This document shows, piece by piece, positions 1 to 6,498 of a stretch of 10,020 bases of DNA. The number at the start of each line of letters is the position of its first letter. The first letter of the stretch is position 1. A program made the translations under genes and the position numbers. A model generated the notes under the pieces. It made no database searches. It was given only the letters and a program-made list of their open reading frames with translations, and was not told the origin of the DNA. The DNA comes from Pseudomonas sp. Its GTDB lineage: Bacteria > Pseudomonadota > Gammaproteobacteria > Pseudomonadales > Pseudomonadaceae. The stretch lies in the NCBI GenBank assembly GCA_029240955.1, contig JARDZH010000029.1, positions 1-10,020 of the forward strand, given 5' to 3'.

Positions 1-1
1 T

Positions 2-1255
2 CTGATCAAGAAAGCGGCGGCAAGGGTCAACAATCGCAACGGCGACCTGCCGGCCGACATCGCAAGACTCATCGAACAAGCTGCCGACGAAGTGCTGAGT
101 GGCGAACATGACGCTCAATTCCCCCTGGTGGTCTGGCAGACCGGCAGTGGCACCCAGAGCAACATGAACGTCAACGAAGTCATCGCCGGGCGCGCCAACG
201 AACTGGCCGGTCAGGGCCGCGGCGGCAAATCGCCGGTGCACCCCAACGACCACGTCAACCGCTCGCAGAGCTCCAACGACTGCTTCCCCACTGCGATGCA
301 CATCGCCACGGCTCAAGCGGTCAAGGAACAGCTGCTGCCGGCGATCGCTGAACTGTCCAACGGCCTGGCCGAGCAGTCTGCGCGCCATATGAAGCTGGTA
401 AAAACCGGCCGCACCCACATGATGGACGCGACGCCAATCACGTTTGGTCAGGAGCTGTCGGGCTTCGTCGCTCAGCTCGACTACGCCGACAAAGCCATTC
501 GCGCCGCGCTGCCTGCTGTGTATGAGCTGGCTCAAGGCGGCACCGCAGTGGGCACCGGCCTCAATTCGCCCAACGGTTTCGCTGAAGCCGTCGCGGCCGA
601 ACTGGCGGCGCTGTCCGGCCTGCCGTTCGTCACCGCACCCAACAAATTCGCCGCGCTGGCCGGTCACGAACCGCTGACTGCGCTGTCGGGCGCGCTCAAG
701 ACCTTGGCCGTTGCGCTGATGAAGATCGCCAACGACCTGCGACTGCTCGGCTCCGGACCGCGCGCAGGACTCGCCGAAGTGCGACTGCCGGCCAACGAAC
801 CGGGCAGCTCGATCATGCCGGGCAAGGTCAACCCGACCCAGTGCGAAGCGCTGTCGATGCTGGCCTGCCAAGTGTTGGGCAACGACACCACCATCGGCTT
901 TGCCGCCAGCCAGGGTCACTTGCAGCTGAACGTGTACAAACCGGTGATTATCCACAACGTGCTGGAGTCGATTCGGCTGCTGGCCGACGGCTGCCGCAAC
1001 TTCAATGAACATTGCGTGGCGGGCATGGAGCCGGACGCAGAAAAGATGGCCGAACACCTGGAACGCGGACTGATGCTGGTCACGGCGCTCAATCCGCATA
1101 TCGGCTACGACAAGGCCGCGCAGATCGCCAAGAAAGCCTATACCGAAGGCCTGACCCTGCGCGAAGCGGCACTTGCCCTGGGTCATCTGACCGACGAGCA
1201 GTTCGACGCCTGGGTCCGCCCGGAAAAAATGCTTGAGGCGGGCAGCAATGGCTGA
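2..1255 (+). CDS. fumC: Class II fumarate hydratase (fumarase C), 5' end cut off by the window
   Basis: Fumarase C interconverts fumarate and L-malate in the TCA cycle; class II enzymes are iron-free cytosolic homotetramers and so work under oxidative stress or low iron. The frame is open from base 2 and gives 417 residues to the TGA; family members are about 460-467, so roughly the first 50 residues lie outside the window. A GTG at 92 is an internal valine, not the start. Visible family motifs, numbered from base 2: the [10 protein letters not shown] substrate loop, the HPND...SQSSND block, [11 protein letters not shown], the signature loop [11 protein letters not shown] at about 268-278 carrying the catalytic serine, and [10 protein letters not shown]. 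Nothing looks broken. The stop overlaps the start of the next gene, so the two are probably co-transcribed. The promoter is outside the window. Argininosuccinate lyase or aspartase are relatives, but the motifs fit FumC best. Confidence 0.96.
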   Translation: MIKKAAARVNNRNGDLPADIARLIEQAADEVLSGEHDAQFPLVVWQTGSGTQSNMNVNEVIAGRANELAGQGRGGKSPVHPNDHVNRSQSSNDCFPTAMHIATAQAVKEQLLPAIAELSNGLAEQSARHMKLVKTGRTHMMDATPITFGQELSGFVAQLDYADKAIRAALPAVYELAQGGTAVGTGLNSPNGFAEAVAAELAALSGLPFVTAPNKFAALAGHEPLTALSGALKTLAVALMKIANDLRLLGSGPRAGLAEVRLPANEPGSSIMPGKVNPTQCEALSMLACQVLGNDTTIGFAASQGHLQLNVYKPVIIHNVLESIRLLADGCRNFNEHCVAGMEPDAEKMAEHLERGLMLVTALNPHIGYDKAAQIAKKAYTEGLTLREAALALGHLTDEQFDAWVRPEKMLEAGSNG

Positions 1256-1862
1256 CACCAAGAGTGGTGCCACGCCGCTCGAAGGCAGCGGCAAGCGGAT
1301 TCTGATGATCTACGGCACTCCGAAGGCGCTGAGCTTCTGCCACGCGCTGGCGGAGGCCTACGCCCAGGGCGCGCGCAACGAAGGACACGTGGTGCGCACG
1401 CTGAAACTGGGCGAGCTGGATTTCGATCCCGTGCTGCATTACGGCTATGAGCAGAGTCAGATCCTGGAACAGGACCTGCTCGAAGCCCAACGGCAGATTC
1501 ACTGGGCCGAGCATTTGGTTCTGGTCTATCCGGTCTGGTGGGGTGGCGTGCCGGCGGTGCTGAGCGGCTTTCTCGACCGGGTGTTGATGCCCGGTTTCGC
1601 ATTCAAGGCTCACGGCCGCAGGCACCGCTCAAACGAACTGCTGCGTGGCCGGACTGCCGAACTGATCGCCACTCAAGACACGGCACCCGGCTATTTTCGC
1701 TGGATCTACGGCGCCCCGGCTCATCGGCAAATGGCCCGCAGCGTGCTCAGCTTTTGCGGGGTCAAGGTCAAGCGTCTCACCGAGTTTGCGCCGGTTCATA
1801 CCTCTACCGAAGAGCAGCGCCAGCAATGGTTGCGCAAGGCCCAGAAACTGGGCCAGCGCTGA
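1248..1862 (+). CDS. NAD(P)H quinone oxidoreductase, flavodoxin-like fold
   Basis: Predicted cytosolic FMN/FAD-dependent oxidoreductase of the NQO1/MdaB/YwrO superfamily, which makes two-electron reductions of quinones or related electrophiles with NAD(P)H. I chose ATG 1248 (204 residues): GAGG at 1235-1238 sits 9 bases upstream. A TTG at 1233 would add five residues but has no such site. The N-terminal beta strand and phosphate-binding loop are at about 16-30 ([14 protein letters not shown]). The diagnostic block [17 protein letters not shown] starts at about residue 95 and runs into VLMPGFAF at 112-119, the flavin-binding and dimer region of this family. Length is normal. The gene overlaps fumC by 8 bases, so translational coupling is likely. 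The true substrate cannot be read from sequence, and no membrane segment or signal peptide is seen. It ends 4 bases before the stop of a convergent transporter gene. Confidence 0.85.
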   Translation: MADTKSGATPLEGSGKRILMIYGTPKALSFCHALAEAYAQGARNEGHVVRTLKLGELDFDPVLHYGYEQSQILEQDLLEAQRQIHWAEHLVLVYPVWWGGVPAVLSGFLDRVLMPGFAFKAHGRRHRSNELLRGRTAELIATQDTAPGYFRWIYGAPAHRQMARSVLSFCGVKVKRLTEFAPVHTSTEEQRQQWLRKAQKLGQR

Positions 1863-1866
1863 CATA

Positions 1867-2838
1867 TCAGGCCTCGGCCAGCCGCGCTTTTCTGGCCTTG
1901 AGACCTGCAATCAGGGATGGGCCGAGGGCCGTCAGTGCAGAACCCACCACTACCAGCACTGCACCGCCGTAACCCAGCGCATTGATCTGTTCAGGCTGCA
2001 CGTAATCGGGCCAGAGATGCGCGGCCACGGCGACCGAGGCCAGTGTCACCAGGGGCGTCAGAGCCAGCGTCGCACTGACACGCGAGGCTTCCCAATGCGC
2101 CAGCGCTTCGGCGAACGCGCCATATGCCACCAGTGTATTCAGGCAGCAGGCCAGCAGCAGCCAGCCTTGCACGGGAGTCAGTTGCAAGGCTTCCAGTGGA
2201 TGCGCCCACGGTGTGATCAGCAGGGCGCAGAACAGGTAGATCACCATCATGACCTGCAGGGAATTCCACACCGTCAGCAACTGCTTCTGGCTCAGGCCAT
2301 AAAAGGTCCAGACCATCGCAGCCAACAACACAGTCAGAACGCCTGCCGTGTAATCGCCCAGTGAAGTGAACAGTTCGATCAGACGCTCGTTGAAGAACAG
2401 CGCGAAGCCCAGCAGCAGCACCGCAAGACCTACGCCCTGCCCCAGGCTGAAACGCTCTTTGAACAAGAAGATGCTGCTGACCAGCAACATGACCGGCCCG
2501 GTCTGAATCATCAGTTGCGTGGTGCCGGGGCTCAGCAAACGTAAACCGATCAGGTACAGCACGTAATTACCCACCAGCCCCAGCACCGCCAGCGCGACCA
2601 GGCCTTTGCCTCTGGGGCCGAGTGTCTTGAAGCTTGGCAACCGCCGCACCGATGCCAACCAAATGAACAGCAGCGCACCGGACACCAGCAGCCTGAACCA
2701 GGTCACCGTCACCGGATCCATCGCTTGCAGCACTTGCTTGAGCTTGACGGGCAGAATGCCCCAGAGCAGCGCCGTCAGCAGCGCAAGACAGAGTCCGTAG
2801 ACCCAGCGGCCGGAAGAAATGTGCATCGCAGATCCCAT
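1867..2838 (-). CDS. EamA/DMT-family inner membrane transporter
   Basis: Protein of 323 residues that is hydrophobic throughout, with about ten predicted membrane helices arranged as two tandem EamA repeats (roughly 13-150 and 165-305). Typical family features are the start (VYGLCLALLTALLWGILP), a cytosolic basic loop near 65-78 (VRRLPSFKTLGPRGK), and the repeat end with FKERFSLGQ at 126-134 followed by another helix. The family contains exporters of amino acids and other small metabolites and nucleotide-sugar carriers; the substrate here is unknown. I take ATG 2838, but ATG 2826 (GGGAT just upstream) is equally possible. The tail is basic (LKARKARLAEA), consistent with a cytosolic C-terminus. 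A candidate promoter with direct repeats lies directly upstream. The 3' end faces the quinone reductase gene 4 bases away. Confidence 0.88.
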   Translation of the reverse strand: MGSAMHISSGRWVYGLCLALLTALLWGILPVKLKQVLQAMDPVTVTWFRLLVSGALLFIWLASVRRLPSFKTLGPRGKGLVALAVLGLVGNYVLYLIGLRLLSPGTTQLMIQTGPVMLLVSSIFLFKERFSLGQGVGLAVLLLGFALFFNERLIELFTSLGDYTAGVLTVLLAAMVWTFYGLSQKQLLTVWNSLQVMMVIYLFCALLITPWAHPLEALQLTPVQGWLLLACCLNTLVAYGAFAEALAHWEASRVSATLALTPLVTLASVAVAAHLWPDYVQPEQINALGYGGAVLVVVGSALTALGPSLIAGLKARKARLAEA

Positions 2839-2861
2839 GAAGACTTCAAAACAGAGCCACC

Positions 2862-2895
2862 ATTCTAGGCACAGTTACCCAGACGGCACAGTTAC
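2862..2895 (-). promoter_or_regulatory. Activator-type promoter with two 11-base direct repeats
   Basis: The 11-mer GGCACAGTTAC (plus-strand reading) occurs exactly at 2868-2878 and 2885-2895, a period of 17 bases. On the minus strand, reading toward the transporter, this is GTAACTGTGCC twice, and the second copy abuts a good -10 box, TAGAAT (2862-2867). The place where a -35 would be, 17 bases up, reads TGTGCC, which is poor and lies inside the first repeat. This geometry suggests an activator that binds direct repeats and replaces the -35. Transcription would begin near 2855, leaving a leader of only about 17 bases to ATG 2838. DMT transporter genes are often controlled by MocR/GntR-type regulators that bind direct repeats; no such regulator gene is in this window. 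Confidence 0.55.
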
Positions 2896-2929
2896 AGCTG
2901 GCAACACTTAATCGTACGAAGTGTGCTGG

Positions 2930-3526
2930 TCAGCGCTCGCCATGGTTGCGTCGATACGTTTCGCTGCCCATGGCCTGGATCTGTCCTTCGATCAACGCCT
3001 CGAACGGTCGCAACAGCGGGGCGAACGACGTCGGTGATTCCAGGGTTTCCAGTGCATGCACCACCGCTTCAAGGGTCGAGAGCGCATCCGCTGCTGGCGC
3101 TTTGCGCAGACGATATCGAGACGTCGGAGCACCGCTGAGCGTAACGCGTGGCAAGGCGGCCAACAGTGGATTCAGGTGCAGGATTTTGCGTGCCTTGCGC
3201 CAGGTGCCATCCGGGACAATCAAGAGCGTCGGCAAGTCTTCGGCGCCTTGCCGGGTCAAGACCTGAGCGCCTTCACCGGGAAACAGCAGCCGCGGTTGAT
3301 AACCAGGCTGACTCAGGAGCTCGTGCAAGTCTTCGAACACCTCGCCCACCCGTAACTGCGCATTCGTCAGCCCCAATGCCGCCAGGCGTGCGGTGTTGAG
3401 CGCATGATTGACCTCGCTCGGATGCTGGAGCAGCAACACCCGCGTACGGCTGCCGAGGCTCGGAATCAACGCGCAGAGGCAATGGGCCGCCGGGCGCAGA
3501 CAGCGTTCGCAACGTGGGCGGGACAT
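2930..3526 (-). CDS. tapT: tRNA-uridine aminocarboxypropyltransferase (DTW domain)
   Basis: Homologue of E. coli TapT (YfiP), which transfers the 3-amino-3-carboxypropyl group from S-adenosylmethionine to U47 in the tRNA variable loop, giving acp3U47. The 198-residue protein begins with a cysteine cluster, C6xxC9...C16xC18, a probable zinc site. The family's namesake motif is clear as VPDGTWRKARKI, with D106-G107-T108-W109, followed by SRYRLRKAP at 136-144 and the STLEA element, both typical of DTW proteins. It is slightly shorter than the E. coli enzyme (about 230 residues) but has all expected blocks. The start ATG 3526 has a weak GAG upstream and puts the cysteine cluster at the N-terminus as expected. 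It lies 91 bases upstream of the transporter gene on the same strand, but that gene appears to have its own promoter. Confidence 0.9.
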   Translation of the reverse strand: MSRPRCERCLRPAAHCLCALIPSLGSRTRVLLLQHPSEVNHALNTARLAALGLTNAQLRVGEVFEDLHELLSQPGYQPRLLFPGEGAQVLTRQGAEDLPTLLIVPDGTWRKARKILHLNPLLAALPRVTLSGAPTSRYRLRKAPAADALSTLEAVVHALETLESPTSFAPLLRPFEALIEGQIQAMGSETYRRNHGER

Positions 3527-3676
3527 TGTTGTTTCTCGGCTGATTCAAGGCTGCGCATTCTAGCCGACTCGCCGCTGTGAACTAGGCCTTTATCGAGGCC
3601 ATGTGTCCCTGTGCAACACGCGTGTGGCGCCTCACGTTTTGATCCATCGGGCCGCTTTACCGAGCCGACGGTTTTT

Positions 3677-3691
3677 TTGAGCTAGCCTCAA
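3677..3691. promoter_or_regulatory. Palindrome upstream of the carrier-like gene
   Basis: TTGAG-CTAGC-CTCAA is a perfect 5/5 inverted repeat with a 5-base centre, ending 65 bases before the ATG at 3757. It directly follows a run of seven T. Position and symmetry would fit an operator in the divergent tapT / carrier-like intergenic region (3527-3756). I cannot name a regulator, and no clean -35/-10 pair is apparent beside it. Confidence 0.25.
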
Positions 3692-3756
3692 TGGACAGGG
3701 CTGGCGCCATGTAGACCCCCTGCTGAATCTTCAAGGATCTAAGTCAGGGGTTCGCA

Positions 3757-4068
3757 ATGAATCGCGAGGGGATCAAACAGAGAGTACTGGATGCGTTGGG
3801 AGTCATCCTGGTAGACAAGGACGCTATTCGTGAAGACGCCACGTTTCAGGACCTGGTGCTGGACGACGAAGACGTCGATGAGTTGTTCAACGCGCTCGGG
3901 ACCGAGTTCGGCTTCGAATTTCCGGAATTCATCAGACAGCGGGCAATCAACAAGCCCGAGCATCTGTCATTGCCGATGATCGTGGATCTGGTGCTGTTGA
4001 TGCAGCAGGAGCTGGGCGTTGACCCGCAAAACCACACAAGGGCGCGGACGCCAGACAAGCACGAATGA
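3757..4068 (+). CDS. Acyl-carrier-protein-like small acidic protein lacking the phosphopantetheine serine
   Basis: A 103-residue acidic protein with a good ribosome site (AGGGG at 3746-3750, 6 bases before ATG). Residues 32-56 align without gaps to helix II of E. coli acyl carrier protein: the E. coli segment starts DLGADSLDTVEL and here it is DLVLDDEDVDEL, with about 12 of 25 identities through to the ...EFP end. The serine that carries 4'-phosphopantetheine in ACP corresponds to Asp37, so the protein cannot be charged in the usual way. The first 30 residues (a helix, then a 'DKDAIREDATF' loop) also match ACP topology. Short serine-less ACP-like families exist in enterobacteria (DUF1493 is one to compare). 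The C-terminus after about 92 is polar and probably disordered. It stands alone: no synthase or transferase gene is next to it. Function unknown; the fold call is inference from pattern. Confidence 0.75.
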   Translation: MNREGIKQRVLDALGVILVDKDAIREDATFQDLVLDDEDVDELFNALGTEFGFEFPEFIRQRAINKPEHLSLPMIVDLVLLMQQELGVDPQNHTRARTPDKHE

Positions 4069-4087
4069 TGGTTGCCTGATGAGGGAA

Positions 4088-4136
4088 CGGGACGCCGGAC
4101 GCGTCCCGAATGCCAGTGGTCTACCGCCAGGCGGTA
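4088..4136. terminator. Two hairpins between convergent genes, possible terminator
   Basis: CGGGACGC (4088-4095) and GCGTCCCG (4101-4108) form a perfect 8-bp stem with a 5-base loop. A second perfect inverted repeat, TACCGCC-A-GGCGGTA, follows at 4122-4136. Both lie between the stop of the carrier-like gene (4068) and the stop of the 40-codon gene (4146), where transcription from both sides must end. Neither is followed by a T-tract on either strand, so an intrinsic terminator is only possible, not shown. Confidence 0.35.
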
Positions 4137-4145
4137 CGTCAGGTA

Positions 4146-4268
4146 TTACCGACGCGGGCGACGACGATCATCGTTGGTGCGAACCGGGATCGGCAGAGGC
4201 TTGGGCCGCTCGATCAGCCCCAGAGCTACGCCGACGTCATGGAGCCATTCTTGCAATTTGCTGTTCAT
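4146..4268 (-). CDS. Small 40-residue protein, conserved-looking Pseudomonas type
   Basis: Starting at ATG 4268 on the minus strand is a 40-codon frame ending in TAA. The protein starts MNSKLQEWLHDVGVALGLIE, then RPKPLPIPVRTNDDRRRPRR. It has a short amphipathic helix (about 3-20), a proline-rich turn and a strongly basic arginine tail. The ribosome site is excellent: AGGGGG about 5 bases before the ATG. Codon use fits the genome. From memory it resembles the very short 'PA1414 family' of pseudomonads; I could not verify this. It follows rmuC on the same strand after about 196 bases containing several palindromes, so it probably has its own promoter. No membrane segment is seen. Function unknown. 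Confidence 0.65.
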   Translation of the reverse strand: MNSKLQEWLHDVGVALGLIERPKPLPIPVRTNDDRRRPRR

Positions 4269-4314
4269 AAAGCCCCCTTGAGGGAAAAACACGGCGACCA
4301 ACTGGTGCTGATCA

Positions 4315-4393
4315 CTCTATAGAGAATCATAGAACCAAGTTGCGGGTTAGCCGAATGACACGGAAAACATTTTCCTGTGACGGGCAATGTGAC
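4315..4393. promoter_or_regulatory. Palindromes and TGTGAC repeats in the leader of the 40-codon gene
   Basis: Three elements lie between rmuC and the 40-codon gene. CTCTATAGAG (4315-4324) is a perfect 10-base palindrome and contains a TATAGA that could serve as a -10 on the minus strand. GGAAAA-CA-TTTTCC (4362-4375) is a 6/6 inverted repeat, extendable by ACA/TGT if one base bulges. TGTGAC occurs at 4376-4381 and again at 4388-4393, a 12-base period. This is more symmetry than expected by chance in 80 bases and fits a control region, but no regulator can be named. Confidence 0.35.
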
Positions 4394-4464
4394 ACCTCCC
4401 GCCGCTTACTACTAGCCGGTACGACAAACGGCCCGATTTGCCGGCCGCTCAGTCAGGGTATCGG

Positions 4465-5943
4465 CTACTCCGGCAACCGCATGAGTCCATCTTCGTCGGT
4501 CAATGCACGTTCCAGCAGATCGGCCGGCAGTTGCTTGCTGGCGCGGGCACCCAGCAATTTGAGCTGCTCGCTGCGGCTCACCAGATTGCCGCGGCCATCG
4601 GTGAGCTTGTTGCGTGCGGCGCAGTAGGCTTTGTCCAGCTGCTGCAGCCGACTGCCGACTTCGTCCAGATCCTGAATGAACAACACGAACTTGTCGTACA
4701 GCCACCCTGCCCGCTCGGCGATTTCCCGGGCATTCTGACTCTGACGCTCCTGCTTCCACAGGCTGTCGATCACTCGCAAGGTGGCCAGCAGCGTGGTGGG
4801 ACTGACGATGACGATACTGCGGTCGAACGCCTCCTGAAACAGGGTGGGCTCGGCCTGCAACGCCGCGGAAAAAGCCGCTTCGATGGGTACGAAAAGCAGC
4901 ACGAAATCGAGACTGTGCAAGCCTTCGAGCCGCTTGTAATCCTTGCCGGAAAGCCCTTTGACGTGGTTGCGCAACGAAAGCACATGCTGCTTGAGCGCGG
5001 CCTGCCCGATGACCTCGTCGTCAGCGGACACATATTGCTGGTACGCCGTCAGGCTGACCTTCGCATCGACCACCACTTGCTTGTCGCCCGGCAGCATGAT
5101 CAGCACGTCAGGCTGAAAGCGCTCGCCGTCCGGTCCTTTGAGGCTGACCTGGGTCTGGTACTCACGGCCCTTCTCCAGTCCTGCATGTTCCAGCACCCGT
5201 TCGAGAATCAGCTCGCCCCAATTGCCCTGGGTCTTCTGGCCTTTCAGCGCGCGGGTCAAATTGGTCGCCTCGTCGCTCAGGCGCAGGTTCAGTTGCTGCA
5301 GACGCTCAAGCTCCTTGCCGAGCGAGAAACGCTCGCGGGCCTCATTCTGATAACTCTCCTCGACGCGCTTCTCGAACGACTGGATGCGCTCCTTGAGCGG
5401 GTTGAGCAACTGCCCCAGTTGCTGCTGGCTGGTCTCGGCGAAACGCTGCTCGCGCTCGTCGAAAATCTTGCCCGCCAGTTCGGCAAACTGGGCACGCAAC
5501 TCGTCCCGGGAACCTTGCAGATCGGTCAGCCGCTGCTGATGGCTCTCCTGCTGCTCGCGCAATTCGGCGCTCAACGAAGCGCACTGCGCGTCGAGGCGCC
5601 GAAGTTCGGCTTCCTTGGCGGCCCGCTCATGGCTCCAGCCCAGCGCCGCGTCGCGCCCGTTATCGCACTCCTGACGCAGCAGTTCGACCTCGCGGCGCAC
5701 CGCCGCCAGCTCTGCCAGCCGGGCGGAATTGGCCTGGCTCAGATCACTGATCTCGTCGCGGCTGGCGTCGAGCTGAGCGTTGAGCCCGTCCTGAGCCATC
5801 TGCGCCATGCTCAAGCGTTCGTCGAGCAAAGCCGCGTCAGCCTGAACACGTGCCAGACGACGCTGCAGGTGCCAGGCCAGCGCGAGCAATGGCAACGCAG
5901 CGACGGCGAGACCTACCAACAGGCTGTTCAGCTCAAATGCCAT
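4465..5943 (-). CDS. rmuC: DNA recombination protein RmuC
   Basis: RmuC limits inversions and rearrangements at short inverted repeats in E. coli and is a predicted nuclease. The 492-residue protein starts at ATG 5943 with GGAG five bases upstream. An N-terminal hydrophobic anchor (about 6-25) is followed by a long coiled-coil region rich in Gln, Glu, Leu and Arg (about 27-230), then the RmuC domain (about 235-460). The domain opens with GNWGELILERVLEH (G240). It then shows P278-D279 ... D293-A294-K295, the PD-(D/E)xK nuclease signature expected of the family, so the active site looks intact. Length is normal. The gene is monocistronic or leads into the 40-codon gene. Upstream is a long non-coding stretch with a DnaA box; downstream there is no clear terminator. 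The opposite strand carries a long open frame that is only a codon-bias shadow. Confidence 0.95.
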   Translation of the reverse strand: MAFELNSLLVGLAVAALPLLALAWHLQRRLARVQADAALLDERLSMAQMAQDGLNAQLDASRDEISDLSQANSARLAELAAVRREVELLRQECDNGRDAALGWSHERAAKEAELRRLDAQCASLSAELREQQESHQQRLTDLQGSRDELRAQFAELAGKIFDEREQRFAETSQQQLGQLLNPLKERIQSFEKRVEESYQNEARERFSLGKELERLQQLNLRLSDEATNLTRALKGQKTQGNWGELILERVLEHAGLEKGREYQTQVSLKGPDGERFQPDVLIMLPGDKQVVVDAKVSLTAYQQYVSADDEVIGQAALKQHVLSLRNHVKGLSGKDYKRLEGLHSLDFVLLFVPIEAAFSAALQAEPTLFQEAFDRSIVIVSPTTLLATLRVIDSLWKQERQSQNAREIAERAGWLYDKFVLFIQDLDEVGSRLQQLDKAYCAARNKLTDGRGNLVSRSEQLKLLGARASKQLPADLLERALTDEDGLMRLPE

Positions 5944-6126
5944 AACGACTCCATGCGAAGCGGCTGAATGCCAGCGACATCGTGTGCGAATGAATGATCA
6001 AAAGCACCACCACCGTCAACCTGAGTGTGGCAAAGCATTAAAGAGGGAGGGGAAAAACCGGGGGGCATACTCTACTCTCTTTCTGCGCCCGGATCACGTC
6101 CGAATCGGGCTGAAAACGTATCGGGA

Positions 6127-6162
6127 CAATCCACAGAAGCTGTGGATAACTCAGTGGACAAC
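6127..6162. promoter_or_regulatory. DnaA-box cluster
   Basis: TGTGGATAA at 6141-6149 is, on the minus strand, TTATCCACA, a perfect match to the DnaA box consensus. CAATCCACA (6127-6135, plus) and AGTGGACAA (6154-6162; minus TTGTCCACT) are each two-mismatch versions. ATCCACA (6129-6135) and TGTGGAT (6141-6147) also form a perfect 7-bp inverted repeat around GAAGC. The cluster is about 190 bases upstream of rmuC. Binding by DnaA is inferred from consensus only. Confidence 0.5.
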
Positions 6163-6210
6163 GCCCCTTTAACCCCCGCAAACGTAGACAGAATGGGGCC
6201 TGCGTTCAAG

Positions 6211-6280
6211 TTGACGATTTTTTCACCAGTCAAAAAAAATGATGTTTTTCATTGACTTAATAATTCACCGCAGTAAATCA
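6211..6280. other. AT-rich block with A and T tracts
   Basis: Between 6211 and 6280 the sequence is clearly richer in A and T than anything around it, with runs of T (6218-6223), A (6232-6239) and T (6244-6249). TTGACG at 6211 and TTGACT at 6252 resemble -35 boxes, but no good -10 is correctly spaced. Such blocks are easily melted and are typical targets of H-NS-like proteins (MvaT in pseudomonads). Confidence 0.4.
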
Positions 6281-6469
6281 AACCCTTAGCCCTGCATGTG
6301 ACAGTGATGTGGCAGCTTGTGTCGCTAATGTGCAAAAGCCCCTTTGACAGCTTTATTCCGCTGTTTCAGCGTCGTTACAGCGCTTCCAAGAATGCACAGG
6401 CCCTCGATCCCAAGCGGTATGTGCGATTGCCCCGAATAAGCCGGTGCAGAAATTATTTTCATGGGGCTA

Positions 6470-6498
6470 TTGCGCTGGGCTTCCTCGCTGTGTAGGAT
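6470..6498 (+). promoter_or_regulatory. Candidate sigma70 promoter with no ORF behind it
   Basis: TTGCGC (6470-6475) and TAGGAT (6493-6498) are separated by exactly 17 bases and would start transcription near 6505. No convincing ORF begins downstream until 6929, so the product would be either a long leader of that gene (over 400 bases) or an independent small RNA. Confidence 0.3.

Noticed and set aside
92..94. GTG as start of fumC
   Set aside because: The frame is open to the left edge and residues before it match fumarase C (AAARVN...AADEVL), so it is an internal codon.
1089..1625. 178-codon minus-strand frame across the fumC / quinone reductase junction
   Set aside because: It overlaps two genes with clear family motifs; its composition is arginine- and proline-rich shadow type.
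1876..1897. GGCCAG/CTGGCC hairpin as terminator of the fumC pair
   Set aside because: The stem is only 6 bp, with no T-tract, and it lies in the coding end of the transporter gene.
3616..3625. ACACGCGTGT palindrome
   Set aside because: A 10-base self-complementary word alone is expected fairly often in GC-rich DNA, and nothing adjacent supports a role.
4269..4360. Anr/Fnr box (TTGAT-N4-ATCAA) before the 40-codon gene
   Set aside because: I looked because a PA1414-like gene might be anaerobically controlled; only partial half-sites such as TTGGT and TGATC exist.
4438..5967. 509-codon open frame on the plus strand opposite rmuC
   Set aside because: It is the antisense of a well-supported gene with high GC third positions; the translation is Leu/Gln-rich and matches nothing I know.
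6343..6372. TTGACA at 6344 as a promoter
   Set aside because: The hexamer is perfect but no acceptable -10 lies 15-19 bases downstream.
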